64,000 nucleotides of DNA from JACCZX01 sp963710675. GTDB taxonomy: Bacteria > Pseudomonadota > Gammaproteobacteria > Burkholderiales > Burkholderiaceae_F. Within the stretch, counting starts at the first letter, position 1; each line of letters opens with the position of its first letter. The DNA lies in contig CAVQBE010000017.1 of assembly GCA_963710675.1 (NCBI GenBank), positions 372,001 through 436,000 on the forward strand, written 5' to 3'. Both the position numbers and the translations under genes were made by a program. A model generated the notes under the pieces. That model was not told the origin of the DNA, searched no databases, and was given only the letters and a program-made list of their open reading frames with translations. Below are positions 27,628-36,565 of the stretch, one piece after another.

Positions 27628-28509
27628 TCAATCGCCAAACATTTTCTGTTTTAGCTCACGGCGCTGTTGCGCTTCGAGCGACAACGTAGCTGTCGGTCGC
27701 GCAAGCAGCCGCGGAATCCCGATAGGGTCACCAGTCTCTTCGCAATAGCCGTACTCGCCGCTTTCTATCCGCGCCAACGCTTGCTGGACCTTCTTGATCA
27801 GCTTGCGCTCGCGGTCCCGCGTGCGCAGTTCAAGTGCATGCTCTTCCTCGATCGTGGCGCGATCAGCCGGGTCAGGAACGATGACTGACTCCCGCAAATG
27901 TTCGGTCGTCTCGTCAGCGTTTTGCAGCAACTCGCCTTCCATTTGCTGCAATCGATGCTTGAAATACGCCAGCTGCTCGGCATTCATATAGTCGGCATCC
28001 CGCGTCTTCAACAGTTCCTCCTCGGTCGGCAGGCGCTTGCCATTGACCACCAGCGGCTCTTCACTCCGAGTCGCCGAACGCGCCAGCAAATACTCATGCG
28101 CGGCTGCCAGATCTTTCGGAGATGGGGCGGGAGTAACTTTTGGTGGCGTTGTCATTGGGCCGGTATTGGCAAGCCCTGGTGCGGGCATCGGTGGTATGGG
28201 TCTCTGATCCTTCCGCTCACGGGCGGGTCTGCCGCCGCGCGGCCTGCCCGGAGGTGCGCCCGCCGAGATCGGCGCTTTCACTGCTTTGGCCCCAGCCTTC
28301 GCGTCTGCCTTCGTTCGCGCAGCGCTTTTCGCAGGCTTCGCAGCCTTCACGCTGCGGGAGGCGCCCGCATCCTTTCTCTTTGCAGGTGGTGCCTTCGCCT
28401 TGCGAACCGGTGCGCGCGTCTTTCTAACCGCAGCCTTCGGTGCGCTTTTTTTGCCGACTTTCTTCGCAGCCTTGCTGGCGGACTTCTTGGCCGGTTTTTT
28501 TGCTGCCAT
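27628..28509 (-). CDS. dksA: RNA polymerase-binding protein DksA with long basic N-terminus
   Basis: DksA enters the RNA polymerase secondary channel and works with ppGpp at stringent promoters. The C-terminal 150 residues are the DksA core: coiled coil (EQLAYFKHRLQQMEGELLQNADET), ALARIESGEYGYC and PIGIPRLLARPTATLSLEAQ. Only one of the four zinc-finger cysteines is present. Residues 1-140 form an unusual Lys/Ala/Pro-rich tail (AAKKPAKKSASKAAKK...) like histone H1. ATG at 28507-28509. It follows the COG0523 GTPase by 57 bp. Confidence 0.92.
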   Translation of the reverse strand: MAAKKPAKKSASKAAKKVGKKSAPKAAVRKTRAPVRKAKAPPAKRKDAGASRSVKAAKPAKSAARTKADAKAGAKAVKAPISAGAPPGRPRGGRPARERKDQRPIPPMPAPGLANTGPMTTPPKVTPAPSPKDLAAAHEYLLARSATRSEEPLVVNGKRLPTEEELLKTRDADYMNAEQLAYFKHRLQQMEGELLQNADETTEHLRESVIVPDPADRATIEEEHALELRTRDRERKLIKKVQQALARIESGEYGYCEETGDPIGIPRLLARPTATLSLEAQQRRELKQKMFGD

Positions 28510-28566
28510 CGTGAACCTCTTTAGAAAATTCCTGGTTGCATCAGTCTCCAAGCGATACAGGCGCAA

Positions 28567-29655
28567 CTACCGCGCCAGGCACGCTTCGAGACCTTTGATG
28601 ATTGCTTCCTTCGGCAAGTTGCGACCGATGAAAACGACCTTGCTGGAAGGCTTCTCATTCGCAGCCCAGGGACGGCCAACATCGGCTCCCATCAGCATGT
28701 GAACGCCCTGAAATATCGTCCGGCGATTGCTGCCGTTCATGAAAAGCACGCCTTTATACCGAAGCATGTCCGGCCCGTAAACCTGAGTCAGAGTGCCCAT
28801 ATATTCCTCGAGCTTGGCCGGGTCAAACGCGCGGTTCGATTGAAATACAAACGCCTTGATCGCATCGTCATGATGGTGATGCTCATGATGATCATGGTCC
28901 TCATCGTGACCACCATCGTGGTGATTGTGTCCGGCGTGATGGTCGCGCTTGCTCTTTTTGCGTGCCGCATCCGGATGCTCGCCCGCGAGAAACTCGGGGT
29001 CGATTTCGAGAATTGCGTTCAAATTAAAGCCGCGGACGTCGAGCACATCGGCGATCGCGACCTCGCCGAAATTGACCGGTTTAATCGGCGCGCGGGGATT
29101 CATATGGACCAGACGGTCCTTCAGCGACTTCGCAGCGGCCTCGGAGACCAGATCGATCTTGCTCATCAGGATCCGGTCGGCAAACCCTACCTGGTTCTGC
29201 GCCTCAGGCTGGCGATCCAAAGTGTCGTGCCCGTGCTTGGCATCGACCACCGTGATGACCGCGTCGAGCAGGTAGTAGGTGGCGATCCCATCGTCCATGA
29301 AGAAGGTTTGTGTCACCGGGCCGGGATTCGCCATGCCAGTCGTTTCAATGATCACCCGCTCGAACTCGATTTCGCCCGACTCCCGCTTCGCTTTCAAGTC
29401 GTTCAGGATGCGCACCAGATCGCCGCGCACAGTGCAGCAGATACACCCATTGTTCATCTCGACGATCTGTTCGCCGGGCTCTGACACGAGCAGCTCGTTG
29501 TCGATGCCTTCCGGGCCGAACTCGTTCTCGATGACCGCGATCTTGTGCCCGTGCTGCTCGGTCAAAATCCGATTGAGCAGCGTCGTCTTGCCGGCCCCAA
29601 GGAAGCCAGTCAGCACTGTTACCGGGACCTGGCGCTCACTCGCTCCTACATCCAT
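28567..29655 (-). CDS. COG0523 (CobW/ZNG) GTPase with His-rich metal loop
   Basis: A 362-residue G3E GTPase. Walker A TGFLGAGKTTLLNRIL at residues 16-31, the metal-binding GCICC motif, ETTGMANPGPV, and the guanine-specificity SKIDLV. Between the GTPase and CobW C-terminal domain lies a long His/Asp run (HHAGHNHHDGGHDEDHDHHEHHHHDD). The family delivers zinc or another metal to client proteins; the client is not shown. It lies upstream of dksA on the same strand. Confidence 0.92.
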   Translation of the reverse strand: MDVGASERQVPVTVLTGFLGAGKTTLLNRILTEQHGHKIAVIENEFGPEGIDNELLVSEPGEQIVEMNNGCICCTVRGDLVRILNDLKAKRESGEIEFERVIIETTGMANPGPVTQTFFMDDGIATYYLLDAVITVVDAKHGHDTLDRQPEAQNQVGFADRILMSKIDLVSEAAAKSLKDRLVHMNPRAPIKPVNFGEVAIADVLDVRGFNLNAILEIDPEFLAGEHPDAARKKSKRDHHAGHNHHDGGHDEDHDHHEHHHHDDAIKAFVFQSNRAFDPAKLEEYMGTLTQVYGPDMLRYKGVLFMNGSNRRTIFQGVHMLMGADVGRPWAANEKPSSKVVFIGRNLPKEAIIKGLEACLAR

Positions 29656-29772
29656 GTTGCACTTACATCCATAAACGCCGCCTTTGATCGTCTCGCCGGG
29701 AGTGACGTGCTCCCGCTGTTGTGCTTCGTAAGGGGGCGAGAGTCTAGTGCAATTAGGCCGCGAGAGTCTGGC

Positions 29773-30700
29773 TCAGCAGCGTCGCTTGGCGCGAGGGTGC
29801 GCAGCGTCATAGGCTTTGGCCAAATGCTGCCAATCGAGTCGGGTGTAGATCTGCGTGGTCGAAATGTTCGAGTGCCCAAGCAATTCCTGCACGGCCCGCA
29901 GGTCCCCGCTCGACTGCAGTAAATGCGACGCAAAACTATGTCGCAAGACGTGCGGATGCACGTGAACGCCGAGGCCCAGCTTGCGCGACAACAGCGCGAG
30001 CCTCGATTGCACGCTGCGCGCCGATAAACGGGCACCGGCGGCGCTAACGAACAGTGCGCGCTCTTTTTCGTTCGCGAGCGTGGCGCGTACTTCAAGCCAA
30101 CTGCGGAGTGCAGCGCACGCCGGCGCCGCCAATCGGCACTTGCCGCGTCTTACCTCCTTTGCCGAAGACCGTAGCTTCGGCCGCCGCGAGATCAATCCAG
30201 CTGACCGATGCCGGCAGCCGATCGGCCGCCTCAAAATAATGAGTGTCGAGCGACACCAGTTCGGCCAGTCGAAGTCCGCTGGAATAAAGCAGCTCGACGA
30301 TCGCATGGTCACGGCAAGCAAGCTGCGATTCATCTATCGGCCGTGCGGCAAACATCACGGCCTGGTCGGCCGATAGCGCTTTGGGCAGACGCTTGATCCG
30401 TTTCGGCCCTCGTATTCCAACGACCGGATTTGCCACCGCATCGCCGCGCTCGCACAACCAGCGGTACATCGATCGCCATGCCGACAATGTGCGCGCGATC
30501 GACGCAGGAGACAGACCGCCCGCGTGAAGCTTCGTGACGTACCGCCGAATGTCGTGTGCGCTCAGCGCGGCGAGCGGTCGCTTGTCGGCAAACTTGATCA
30601 GACCCTGCAGGTCGGCTCGATACGCTGCCAGCGTATGCCGCGATGCGCGCCGCTGTGTCGAAAGTTCGAGCAAGAAAGCGTCGACCAAAGCGCTCGACAT
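29773..30700 (-). CDS. xerC: Tyrosine recombinase XerC (one frameshift)
   Basis: Site-specific recombinase that with XerD resolves chromosome dimers at dif. The N-terminal core-binding domain (VDAFLLELSTQRRASRHTLAAYRADL) and the catalytic Arg (SSGLRLAELVSLD) are in one frame. After QVPIGGA the frame breaks near 30122; deleting one base leads into ACAALRSWLEVRATL and the remaining catalytic residues HPHVLRHSFASHLL, LGHSNISTTQIYT. Repaired length is 308 residues. ATG at 30698-30700, 8 bp after the DUF484 stop. Confidence 0.93.
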
Positions 30701-30708
30701 CGACGATG

Positions 30709-31374
30709 TCAGCCGCTGAGGCGCGCCAGTGCCGCGCTCGCAAGTTCGCCTATGCGCTCGAGAAACGCTGTTCCCATCGAAGAGTGAAACCGATCAGCGT
30801 CCGCTGAGCCAAGAACCAGCATTCCGAACGTTTCGGGATGCGCCCCCACGCGAAGCGGGAGTAGCGCAAGGCTTTTTACGACGCCTTCCGGCCCGAGCCA
30901 CGATGCCGCCTCGAAGCCGACGTTCGATCCACAAAACGGCACACGCATGCTGTTGGCAAAAGTAATCGTGTCGCTTTCGACAGCCTGTGCGCAATCGAGC
31001 GAAGCGTGCGCAGGTTTGATATTCCACAGACGCAGCGCCGCAAACGGCACTTCGAAGATTTGCTTCAGCTCTTGGATCAAGGTTGACGGCAGCTCGCCTT
31101 CCTCCGTCTCCCCCAGCAGCGCGCGCACCCACACAGTAAGTTTCTGCGAGATCGCGTCATTTTCCTGACCGTGACGGACCATCTCGGCCACTCTGCTTTC
31201 GAGCGCCTTGACGCGCTCTCGAAGCATCAGCGATTGGCGCTCGACCAGAGAAATCGCCTGGCCGTCGTGCGGGTGCGGCAACTGCATCTGTGACAACAGC
31301 TGCGGGTGCTGCTCGAAGAAATCCTGATGACGCGCGAGATAGTGCGCAATATCGTCGGCCTGCAAAGTTGTCAT
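30709..31374 (-). CDS. DUF484 family protein
   Basis: A 221-residue cytoplasmic protein with the DUF484 pattern: N-terminal DIAHYLARHQDFFEQHPQLL, an ISLVERQ segment leading into a coiled region, and a GAF-like domain. Function unknown; in proteobacteria the gene is commonly found next to dapF and xerC, as here. Intact, ATG at 31374. Confidence 0.9.
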   Translation of the reverse strand: MTTLQADDIAHYLARHQDFFEQHPQLLSQMQLPHPHDGQAISLVERQSLMLRERVKALESRVAEMVRHGQENDAISQKLTVWVRALLGETEEGELPSTLIQELKQIFEVPFAALRLWNIKPAHASLDCAQAVESDTITFANSMRVPFCGSNVGFEAASWLGPEGVVKSLALLPLRVGAHPETFGMLVLGSADADRFHSSMGTAFLERIGELASAALARLSG

Positions 31375-31403
31375 GGTCTGCTTACGGTCGAACTATGTGG
31401 AAG

Positions 31404-32261
31404 TTAGATTTCAATTTCGCCCTTATATACGGTCACGGCAGCACCAGTCATCAGCACGGGCTGCACTGTGTCAAGGCAGCCGCGCCAATCGATCTTCAGC
31501 TCGCCACCACGGGCAATGACCCTAACTGGAGTATCGAGCAATCCGCGCCGTATGCCGCTGACAACCGCTGCGCAAGCACCGGTACCGCACGCGAGCGTCT
31601 CGCCGGCGCCACGCTCCCATACACGCAGGCGTATGCAATGTCGGTCGACAACCTGCATGAAGCCTGCGTTGACGCGGTCGCGAAACCTGTGATGGCGCTC
31701 GATCAACGGCCCATCAGTCGTGACCGCGGCGGTTTCAACGTCGTGTACCGACTGCACCGCGTGCGGATTACCCATCGACAGTACCGCGACGGCCGCTGAG
31801 TTACCGACGTCAAGCCGCCACAACGGTTGCTCGCCCTCCACCACCGGCTGCAGGCCACTCGAATCGAATCCGGATGCAGCGGGTTCGAAGCGCGGCACTC
31901 CCATATCGACAGTCACTTCGCCGCTTTCCTGAAGCCGCGGCTCGATGATGCCGGCGAGCGTCTGTACTCGAATCACAGGCTTGGACGTCAGCCCTTCGTC
32001 GTGGACAAACTTAACGAAACACCGCGCACCATTTCCGCACTGCTCAACTTCACCGCCATCGCTGTTAAAAATCCGATAACGAAAGTCAAGATCGGCCTGC
32101 ATCGCCTGCTCGACCAGCAGAATTTGATCGGCGCCGATGCCTAGGCGCCGATCGGCAAGCAGCCGCAACTGCTCTGCCGACAGATCGATGCGCTGCGTCA
32201 CCCCATTTAGCATCACGAAGTCGTTGCCTGCACCGTGCATCTTTGTAAACCGTAGCTTCAT
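31404..32261 (-). CDS. dapF: Diaminopimelate epimerase
   Basis: Converts LL- to meso-diaminopimelate for lysine and peptidoglycan. 285 residues with FTKMHGAGNDFVML at the N-terminus and the two catalytic cysteines in CGNGARCFVKF and ACGTGACAAV. Intact. It is followed by DUF484 and preceded by the acyltransferase gene, with 3 bp between them. Confidence 0.96.
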   Translation of the reverse strand: MKLRFTKMHGAGNDFVMLNGVTQRIDLSAEQLRLLADRRLGIGADQILLVEQAMQADLDFRYRIFNSDGGEVEQCGNGARCFVKFVHDEGLTSKPVIRVQTLAGIIEPRLQESGEVTVDMGVPRFEPAASGFDSSGLQPVVEGEQPLWRLDVGNSAAVAVLSMGNPHAVQSVHDVETAAVTTDGPLIERHHRFRDRVNAGFMQVVDRHCIRLRVWERGAGETLACGTGACAAVVSGIRRGLLDTPVRVIARGGELKIDWRGCLDTVQPVLMTGAAVTVYKGEIEI

Positions 32262-32264
32262 CGA

Positions 32265-33165
32265 TCAACGCCTGCGCGCGTAGACGCTCGCCAAGCCGGG
32301 CGGGCGTGTCTTGAACCGCCTGTGCGTCCACATGTATTGATCGGGCATTCTGCTGACCCAGCGCTCGATTTCTCCATTCATACGCGCCGTGTCCGCTTCG
32401 ATTGACTCGCCGGGGAAATCCGCCCAAGGCGGCTCAAAGTGCAGCACGTAGCCGTCCTCGGTCATCTCGGTCACTGCCATCATGACCCTAGCGCCGACGA
32501 TGCGCGCGATCCGCGGCACCATCGGAATCGTTGCTGCCGGAATGCCAAAGAACGGAACAAAGATCGAGTTGGACGCGCCGAGATCCATGTCAGGCAGGTA
32601 ATAGAGCGGCAGTCCGCTCTTGACACTTCGTATCACGGTGCGCATGTCGGCGCCCTGGCGCGCGATGAGCACCGGATCGTTGAATCGCTGCCGAGCCTTC
32701 AGGAGCCATGCGTCCCAGATCGGGTTGGTCTGCGTGGAGTAGATAGAGATGCCGCGCATCAAGGTATTGAAACGTATGCCGCCGGCGTCGAGACCAACGA
32801 AGTGAGGAGCAATCAGGATCAGCGGCTTGCCCGCGGCAGCGCGAAGATGCTCGATACCCTGTACCTTGACGTAACGTTCGACCGTCGTTCGCCCTGCCTT
32901 CGACACCACGGAGCGATCCAAGCCGCTGCGCGCGATGTTCCGAAAACAGCGACGTGCAATGCTCGACCGCTGTTGCTCGCTCAGCGCCGGAAAGCACAAG
33001 CGGAGGTTGGTTAAGCGTGATTCGCCGTCGCGGCACGACGACGTACCAAAGCACGTCTCCGATGAGGGCAGCCAGCCGAGTGCGTGCGATTTGCGACCAG
33101 TTCGATGTCGCATCGATCAGCTCGATCCACAGCTTTGCGGACAATCTGCCGATGAGTGCGCTCAA
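32265..33165 (-). CDS. LpxL/LpxM-type lipid A acyltransferase (one frameshift)
   Basis: Membrane-associated acyltransferase that adds a secondary acyl chain to lipid A. The HxxxxD motif is APHFVGLDAGG, with LPDMDLGASNSIFVPFFG and YMWTHRRFKTRP further on. The N-terminal part (LWYVVVPRRRITL) is in another frame; removing one T in RITL-TNLRLCFPALSEQ restores continuity. The apparent start is a TTG at 33165 with an in-frame stop just upstream. LpxL versus a paralogue is unresolved. Divergent from metK. Confidence 0.85.
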
Positions 33166-33187
33166 GCTCTAATTAGCGGGTTTCTAA

Positions 33188-33193
33188 TACAAT
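33188..33193 (+). promoter_or_regulatory. Possible -10 element upstream of metK
   Basis: TACAAT in the 158 bp divergent gap, 130 bp before the metK ATG. No good -35 at 17 bp. Confidence 0.3.
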
Positions 33194-33203
33194 CGCGACT
33201 TCG

Positions 33204-33293
33204 CCGAGTTAACGACAACTTGCGGGGCGAGTCGGCAAAGCATAGCCGAGAGTAACACACAGCCGCTAAAGCGTCGCACTCCGAAGAGTGCGA
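33204..33293 (+). other. Structured metK 5' leader
   Basis: Two stem-loops: GACT(T)CGCC paired with GGCGAGTC enclosing an inner AGTT/AACT stem, then a perfect 8 bp stem TCGCACTC-CGAA-GAGTGCGA at 33274-33293, 20 bp before the AGGAG ribosome-binding site. I do not recognise a named riboswitch class in it. Confidence 0.45.
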
Positions 33294-33323
33294 AACGCAA
33301 CTAACGTTCGCACAGGAGTGACT

Positions 33324-34533
33324 ATGTCAGGCAACTTTCTCTTTACTTCCGAATCCGTGTCGGAAGGCCATCCGGACAAGGTGTCCGACCAGATTTCCGA
33401 CGCAATTTTGGACGCGATCCTGGCGCAGGACCCGCGCTCGAGAGTCGCCGCCGAAACCCTGTGCAACACCGGCCTCGTCGTGCTGGCGGGTGAAATCACC
33501 ACCAACGCGCACGTCGATTACATCGAGGTGACACGCCGGACGATCAAGCGCATCGGGTATGACAACACCGAATTCGGCATCGACTACAAAGGCTGCGCTG
33601 TGCTCGTCGCCTACGACAAGCAGAGCAACGACATCGCGCAAGGCGTCGATCACGCGAATGACGACTACCTGAATCAAGGCGCCGGCGATCAGGGCCTGAT
33701 GTTCGGCTATGCGTGCGATGAAACGCCCGAGTTGATGCCGGCACCGATTTATTACGCACACCGACTGGTCGAGCGCCAGGCCGATCTACGCCGGGATGGT
33801 CGAATGCCGTACCTGCGTCCCGACGCAAAGAGCCAGGTCACGATGCGCTACGTCGACGGTAAGCCGCAGTCGATCGATACCGTAGTGCTCTCATCGCAAC
33901 ATGCTCCGGAAATGTCGGACGGCAAGGTGATGAAGAAGGAATTCACCGAAGCGGTCATCGAGCAGATCATCAAGCCGTCGCTTCCGCCCGAATGGCTGAA
34001 GAACACGCGTTATCTCGTTAATCCGACCGGCCGCTTTGTCGTTGGCGGCCCGCAAGGCGACTGCGGATTTAACGGGCCGCAAGATCATCGTCGACACCTA
34101 TGGCGGCGCCTGCCCGCACGGCGGCGGCGCTTTCTCCGGCAAGGATCCATCGAAAGTCGATCGCTCTGCTGCCTACGCAGCGCGCTACGTCGCTAAAAAC
34201 GTCGTCGCGTCAGGGCTTGCCCGCCAATGCCAGGTGCAGGTCGCCTACGCGATCGGGGTTGCGCAGCCGATGAACATTACCGTTTATACCGAAGGCACTG
34301 GCGTGATTCCAGACGAGCAAATCAGCAAGCTCGTCGCCGAACACTTCGATCTGCGTCCGCGCGGAATCATTCAGATGCTCGACCTGCTGCGCCCGATTTA
34401 CGAGAAGACCGCAGCTTACGGACACTTTGGCCGTGATGAACCCGAGTTCAGCTGGGAGCGCACCGATCGTGCGGCGTTGCTTGCCGATGCAGCGGGAATC
34501 AAGCGTAGGGCGAGCGAAGCGATTCCGGCCTAG
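33324..34533 (+). CDS. metK: S-adenosylmethionine synthetase (one frameshift)
   Basis: Makes SAM from methionine and ATP. Start MSGNFLFTSESVSEGHPDK at the ATG 33324 with AGGAG 6 bp upstream. GAGDQGLMFGYACDE (ATP site) is in the first frame. The frame breaks in the glycine loop: one extra T in TTT 34068-34070 separates GGPQGDCG from LTGRKIIVDTYGG, followed by GGGAFSGKDPSKVDRSAAYAAR. Repaired length is about 402 residues. As metK is essential, the break is very probably a sequence error. Confidence 0.97.
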
Positions 34534-34622
34534 TTCGCTGTCAGAACAAGTGGGCTCGGGCGGTATGGTGCCGGAACAAAGGCGCGACAAGGCTGACCGC
34601 AACGCAACGGTCGGACTACATT

Positions 34623-34628
34623 TATACT
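34623..34628 (+). promoter_or_regulatory. -10 element of the ahcY transcript
   Basis: TATACT placed so that transcription would begin at about 34635, right where the riboswitch P1 stem starts. The -35 is weak. Confidence 0.4.
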
Positions 34629-34633
34629 GTCGC

Positions 34634-34727
34634 CTGCTTTGAGGAGCGTTGCGACAGTCGTCATCACGGCTGCCAGGCTTGAAGCGGTTCGGCTCTAGGC
34701 CGAACTTGGAATAACGGCGCTCGCGAA
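34634..34727 (+). ncRNA. S-adenosylhomocysteine (SAH) riboswitch
   Basis: The leader of ahcY carries the SAH riboswitch core: GAGGAGCGTTGC near 34641, GCCAGGCTTGAAG near 34672, and AATAACGGCGCTCGCG ending at 34726. P1 forms between CTTTGAG and CTTGAAG; GAGCG pairs with CGCTC to make the pseudoknot-forming arm. In beta- and gammaproteobacteria this class turns on ahcY when SAH accumulates. A Shine-Dalgarno AAGGAG follows at 34737-34742. Confidence 0.88.
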
Positions 34728-34748
34728 CCCTTAACCAAGGAGCGCGAG

Positions 34749-36185
34749 ATGAGCGCCGTATTAAAACCCAGTCAACAATCTTCGAGCGACTGCGTCGTCG
34801 CCGACCTTGCACTGGCCGAATGGGGCCGCAAGGAAATTCGCATCGCCGAAACCGAAATGCCGGGATTAATGGCGATTCGCGACGAGTACGCCAGCGCGCA
34901 GCCGTTGCGCGGCGCTCGCATTACCGGCTCCCTGCACATGACGATTCAAACTGCGGTGCTGATCGAGACGCTGCAGGCGCTGGGCGCAACGGTCCGGTGG
35001 GCAAGCTGCAATATTTTCTCGACGCAAGACCATGCTGCAGCTGCGATCGCCGCCAGCGGGACAGCCGTTTTCGCAGTCAAAGGCGAATCACTGGCCGACT
35101 ACTGGGACTACACGCATCGAATCTTCGAGTGGCCTGACGTTGATGGAAAGCGTGGCTACAGCAACATGATCCTCGACGACGGCGGCGATGCGACGTTACT
35201 GCTGCATCTCGGAAGCAAGGCCGAGAAAGATACGAGCGTGATCTCGAAGCCCGGCAGCGAAGAGGAAGAGTTTTTGTTCGCATCGATCAAAGCCAAGCTG
35301 GCACGCGATGCCTCCTGGTACTCGACACGACTGGCGAAGATCAAGGGTGTCACCGAGGAGACGACGACCGGTGTCAAGCGCCTGTATCAGATGGCGAAGG
35401 AAGGCAAGCTGGCGTTTCCGGCGATCAACGTCAACGACTCGGTGACCAAGAGCAAGTTCGACAACTTGTATGGATGCCGCGAATCTCTGGTCGACGGCAT
35501 CAAGCGCGCGACCGACGTGATGATTGCCGGCAAGGTTGCGGTAGTCGCCGGCTATGGCGACGTTGGCAAGGGCTCGGCTCAAGCGCTGCGCGCGCTATCG
35601 GCACAGGTCTGGGTAACCGAGATCGACCCGATCTGTGCGCTGCAGGCTGCGATGGAAGGCTATCGGGTCGTCACGATGGATTACGCCGCCGACAAGGCGG
35701 ACATCTTTGTCACGGCAACCGGCAACTTTCATGTGATCACGCACGATCACATGGCGAAGATGAAGGATCAGGCGATCGTCTGCAACATCGGACACTTCGA
35801 TAACGAAATCGATATAGCCGGAGTCAAGCAATACACGTGGGAGAACATCAAGCCGCAGGTCGATCACATCATTTTCCCCGACGGCAAGCGAATCATCCTG
35901 CTGGCCGAGGGCCGGCTGGTCAACCTGGGCTGCGGAACGGGCCATCCGAGCTACGTGATGTCAAGCTCATTCGCCAATCAGGTAATTGCGCAGATCGAGC
36001 TGTTTACTAACACCGACAAGTATCCGGTGGGCGTCTACGTTCTCCCGAAGCACCTCGACGAAAAAGTGGCGCGACTGCAGCTGAAGAAGCTCAATGCCCA
36101 GCTGACCGAGCTCACCGACGCGCAATCGCGCTATATCAGCGTTGCAAAAGAAGGACCGTACAAGCCTGACCATTATCGCTACTAA
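34749..36185 (+). CDS. ahcY: Adenosylhomocysteinase
   Basis: Hydrolyses SAH to adenosine and homocysteine, removing the product inhibitor of methyltransferases. 478 residues, intact. Visible: GARITGSLHMTIQTAVLIETL, the NAD site VAGYGDVGKGSAQALRA, NVNDSVTKSKFDNLYGCRESLVDG and the C-terminal KPDHYRY. ATG at 34749 with a strong ribosome-binding site and an SAH riboswitch in the leader. Confidence 0.98.
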   Translation: MSAVLKPSQQSSSDCVVADLALAEWGRKEIRIAETEMPGLMAIRDEYASAQPLRGARITGSLHMTIQTAVLIETLQALGATVRWASCNIFSTQDHAAAAIAASGTAVFAVKGESLADYWDYTHRIFEWPDVDGKRGYSNMILDDGGDATLLLHLGSKAEKDTSVISKPGSEEEEFLFASIKAKLARDASWYSTRLAKIKGVTEETTTGVKRLYQMAKEGKLAFPAINVNDSVTKSKFDNLYGCRESLVDGIKRATDVMIAGKVAVVAGYGDVGKGSAQALRALSAQVWVTEIDPICALQAAMEGYRVVTMDYAADKADIFVTATGNFHVITHDHMAKMKDQAIVCNIGHFDNEIDIAGVKQYTWENIKPQVDHIIFPDGKRIILLAEGRLVNLGCGTGHPSYVMSSSFANQVIAQIELFTNTDKYPVGVYVLPKHLDEKVARLQLKKLNAQLTELTDAQSRYISVAKEGPYKPDHYRY

Positions 36186-36203
36186 CAAGGGCTCGAGATT
36201 CCT

Positions 36204-36548
36204 ATGCGGCTACTGCTGGTTTGGATTCTGAATGCGATCGCACTTCTTGCGGTCGCTTACCTGTTCCCTGGCGTACAGATTCAGGACTGGCAGGCGGCGG
36301 CAGTAGCCGCACTGGTGCTCGGCCTCGTCAACGCGCTGGTCAAGCCGATCCTTGTGATTCTGACGCTGCCGGTCACAATCCTGACGCTGGGCTTGTTCCT
36401 GCTTGTCATCAACGCGTTGCTGTTCTGGGCGGTTGCGACGCTGCTACCGGGCTTTAACGTCGGCGGCTTCGGCGCCGCATTCGTGGGCGCGCTTTTGTAC
36501 AGCGTCATTGCATGGCTGCTGTCGATGCTGATTCCTGACAGAAAATAA
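36204..36548 (+). CDS. Phage-holin-superfamily IV type membrane protein
   Basis: A 114-residue protein with four hydrophobic helices and short polar loops, containing GLVNALVKPILVILTLPVTILTLGLF and GFNVGGFGAAFVGAL. It matches the small bacterial membrane family often annotated as phage holin family IV (PF04020 type), here clearly not in a prophage. Function unknown. It starts 18 bp after the ahcY stop and precedes metF, so it is probably cotranscribed. Confidence 0.85.
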   Translation: MRLLLVWILNAIALLAVAYLFPGVQIQDWQAAAVAALVLGLVNALVKPILVILTLPVTILTLGLFLLVINALLFWAVATLLPGFNVGGFGAAFVGALLYSVIAWLLSMLIPDRK

Positions 36549-36565
36549 GCGCAACTAGCAAACAC

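Noticed and set aside
36204..36548. Prophage remnant suggested by the holin-family name
   Set aside because: No phage genes nearby; the gene sits between ahcY and metF as a chromosomal small membrane protein.
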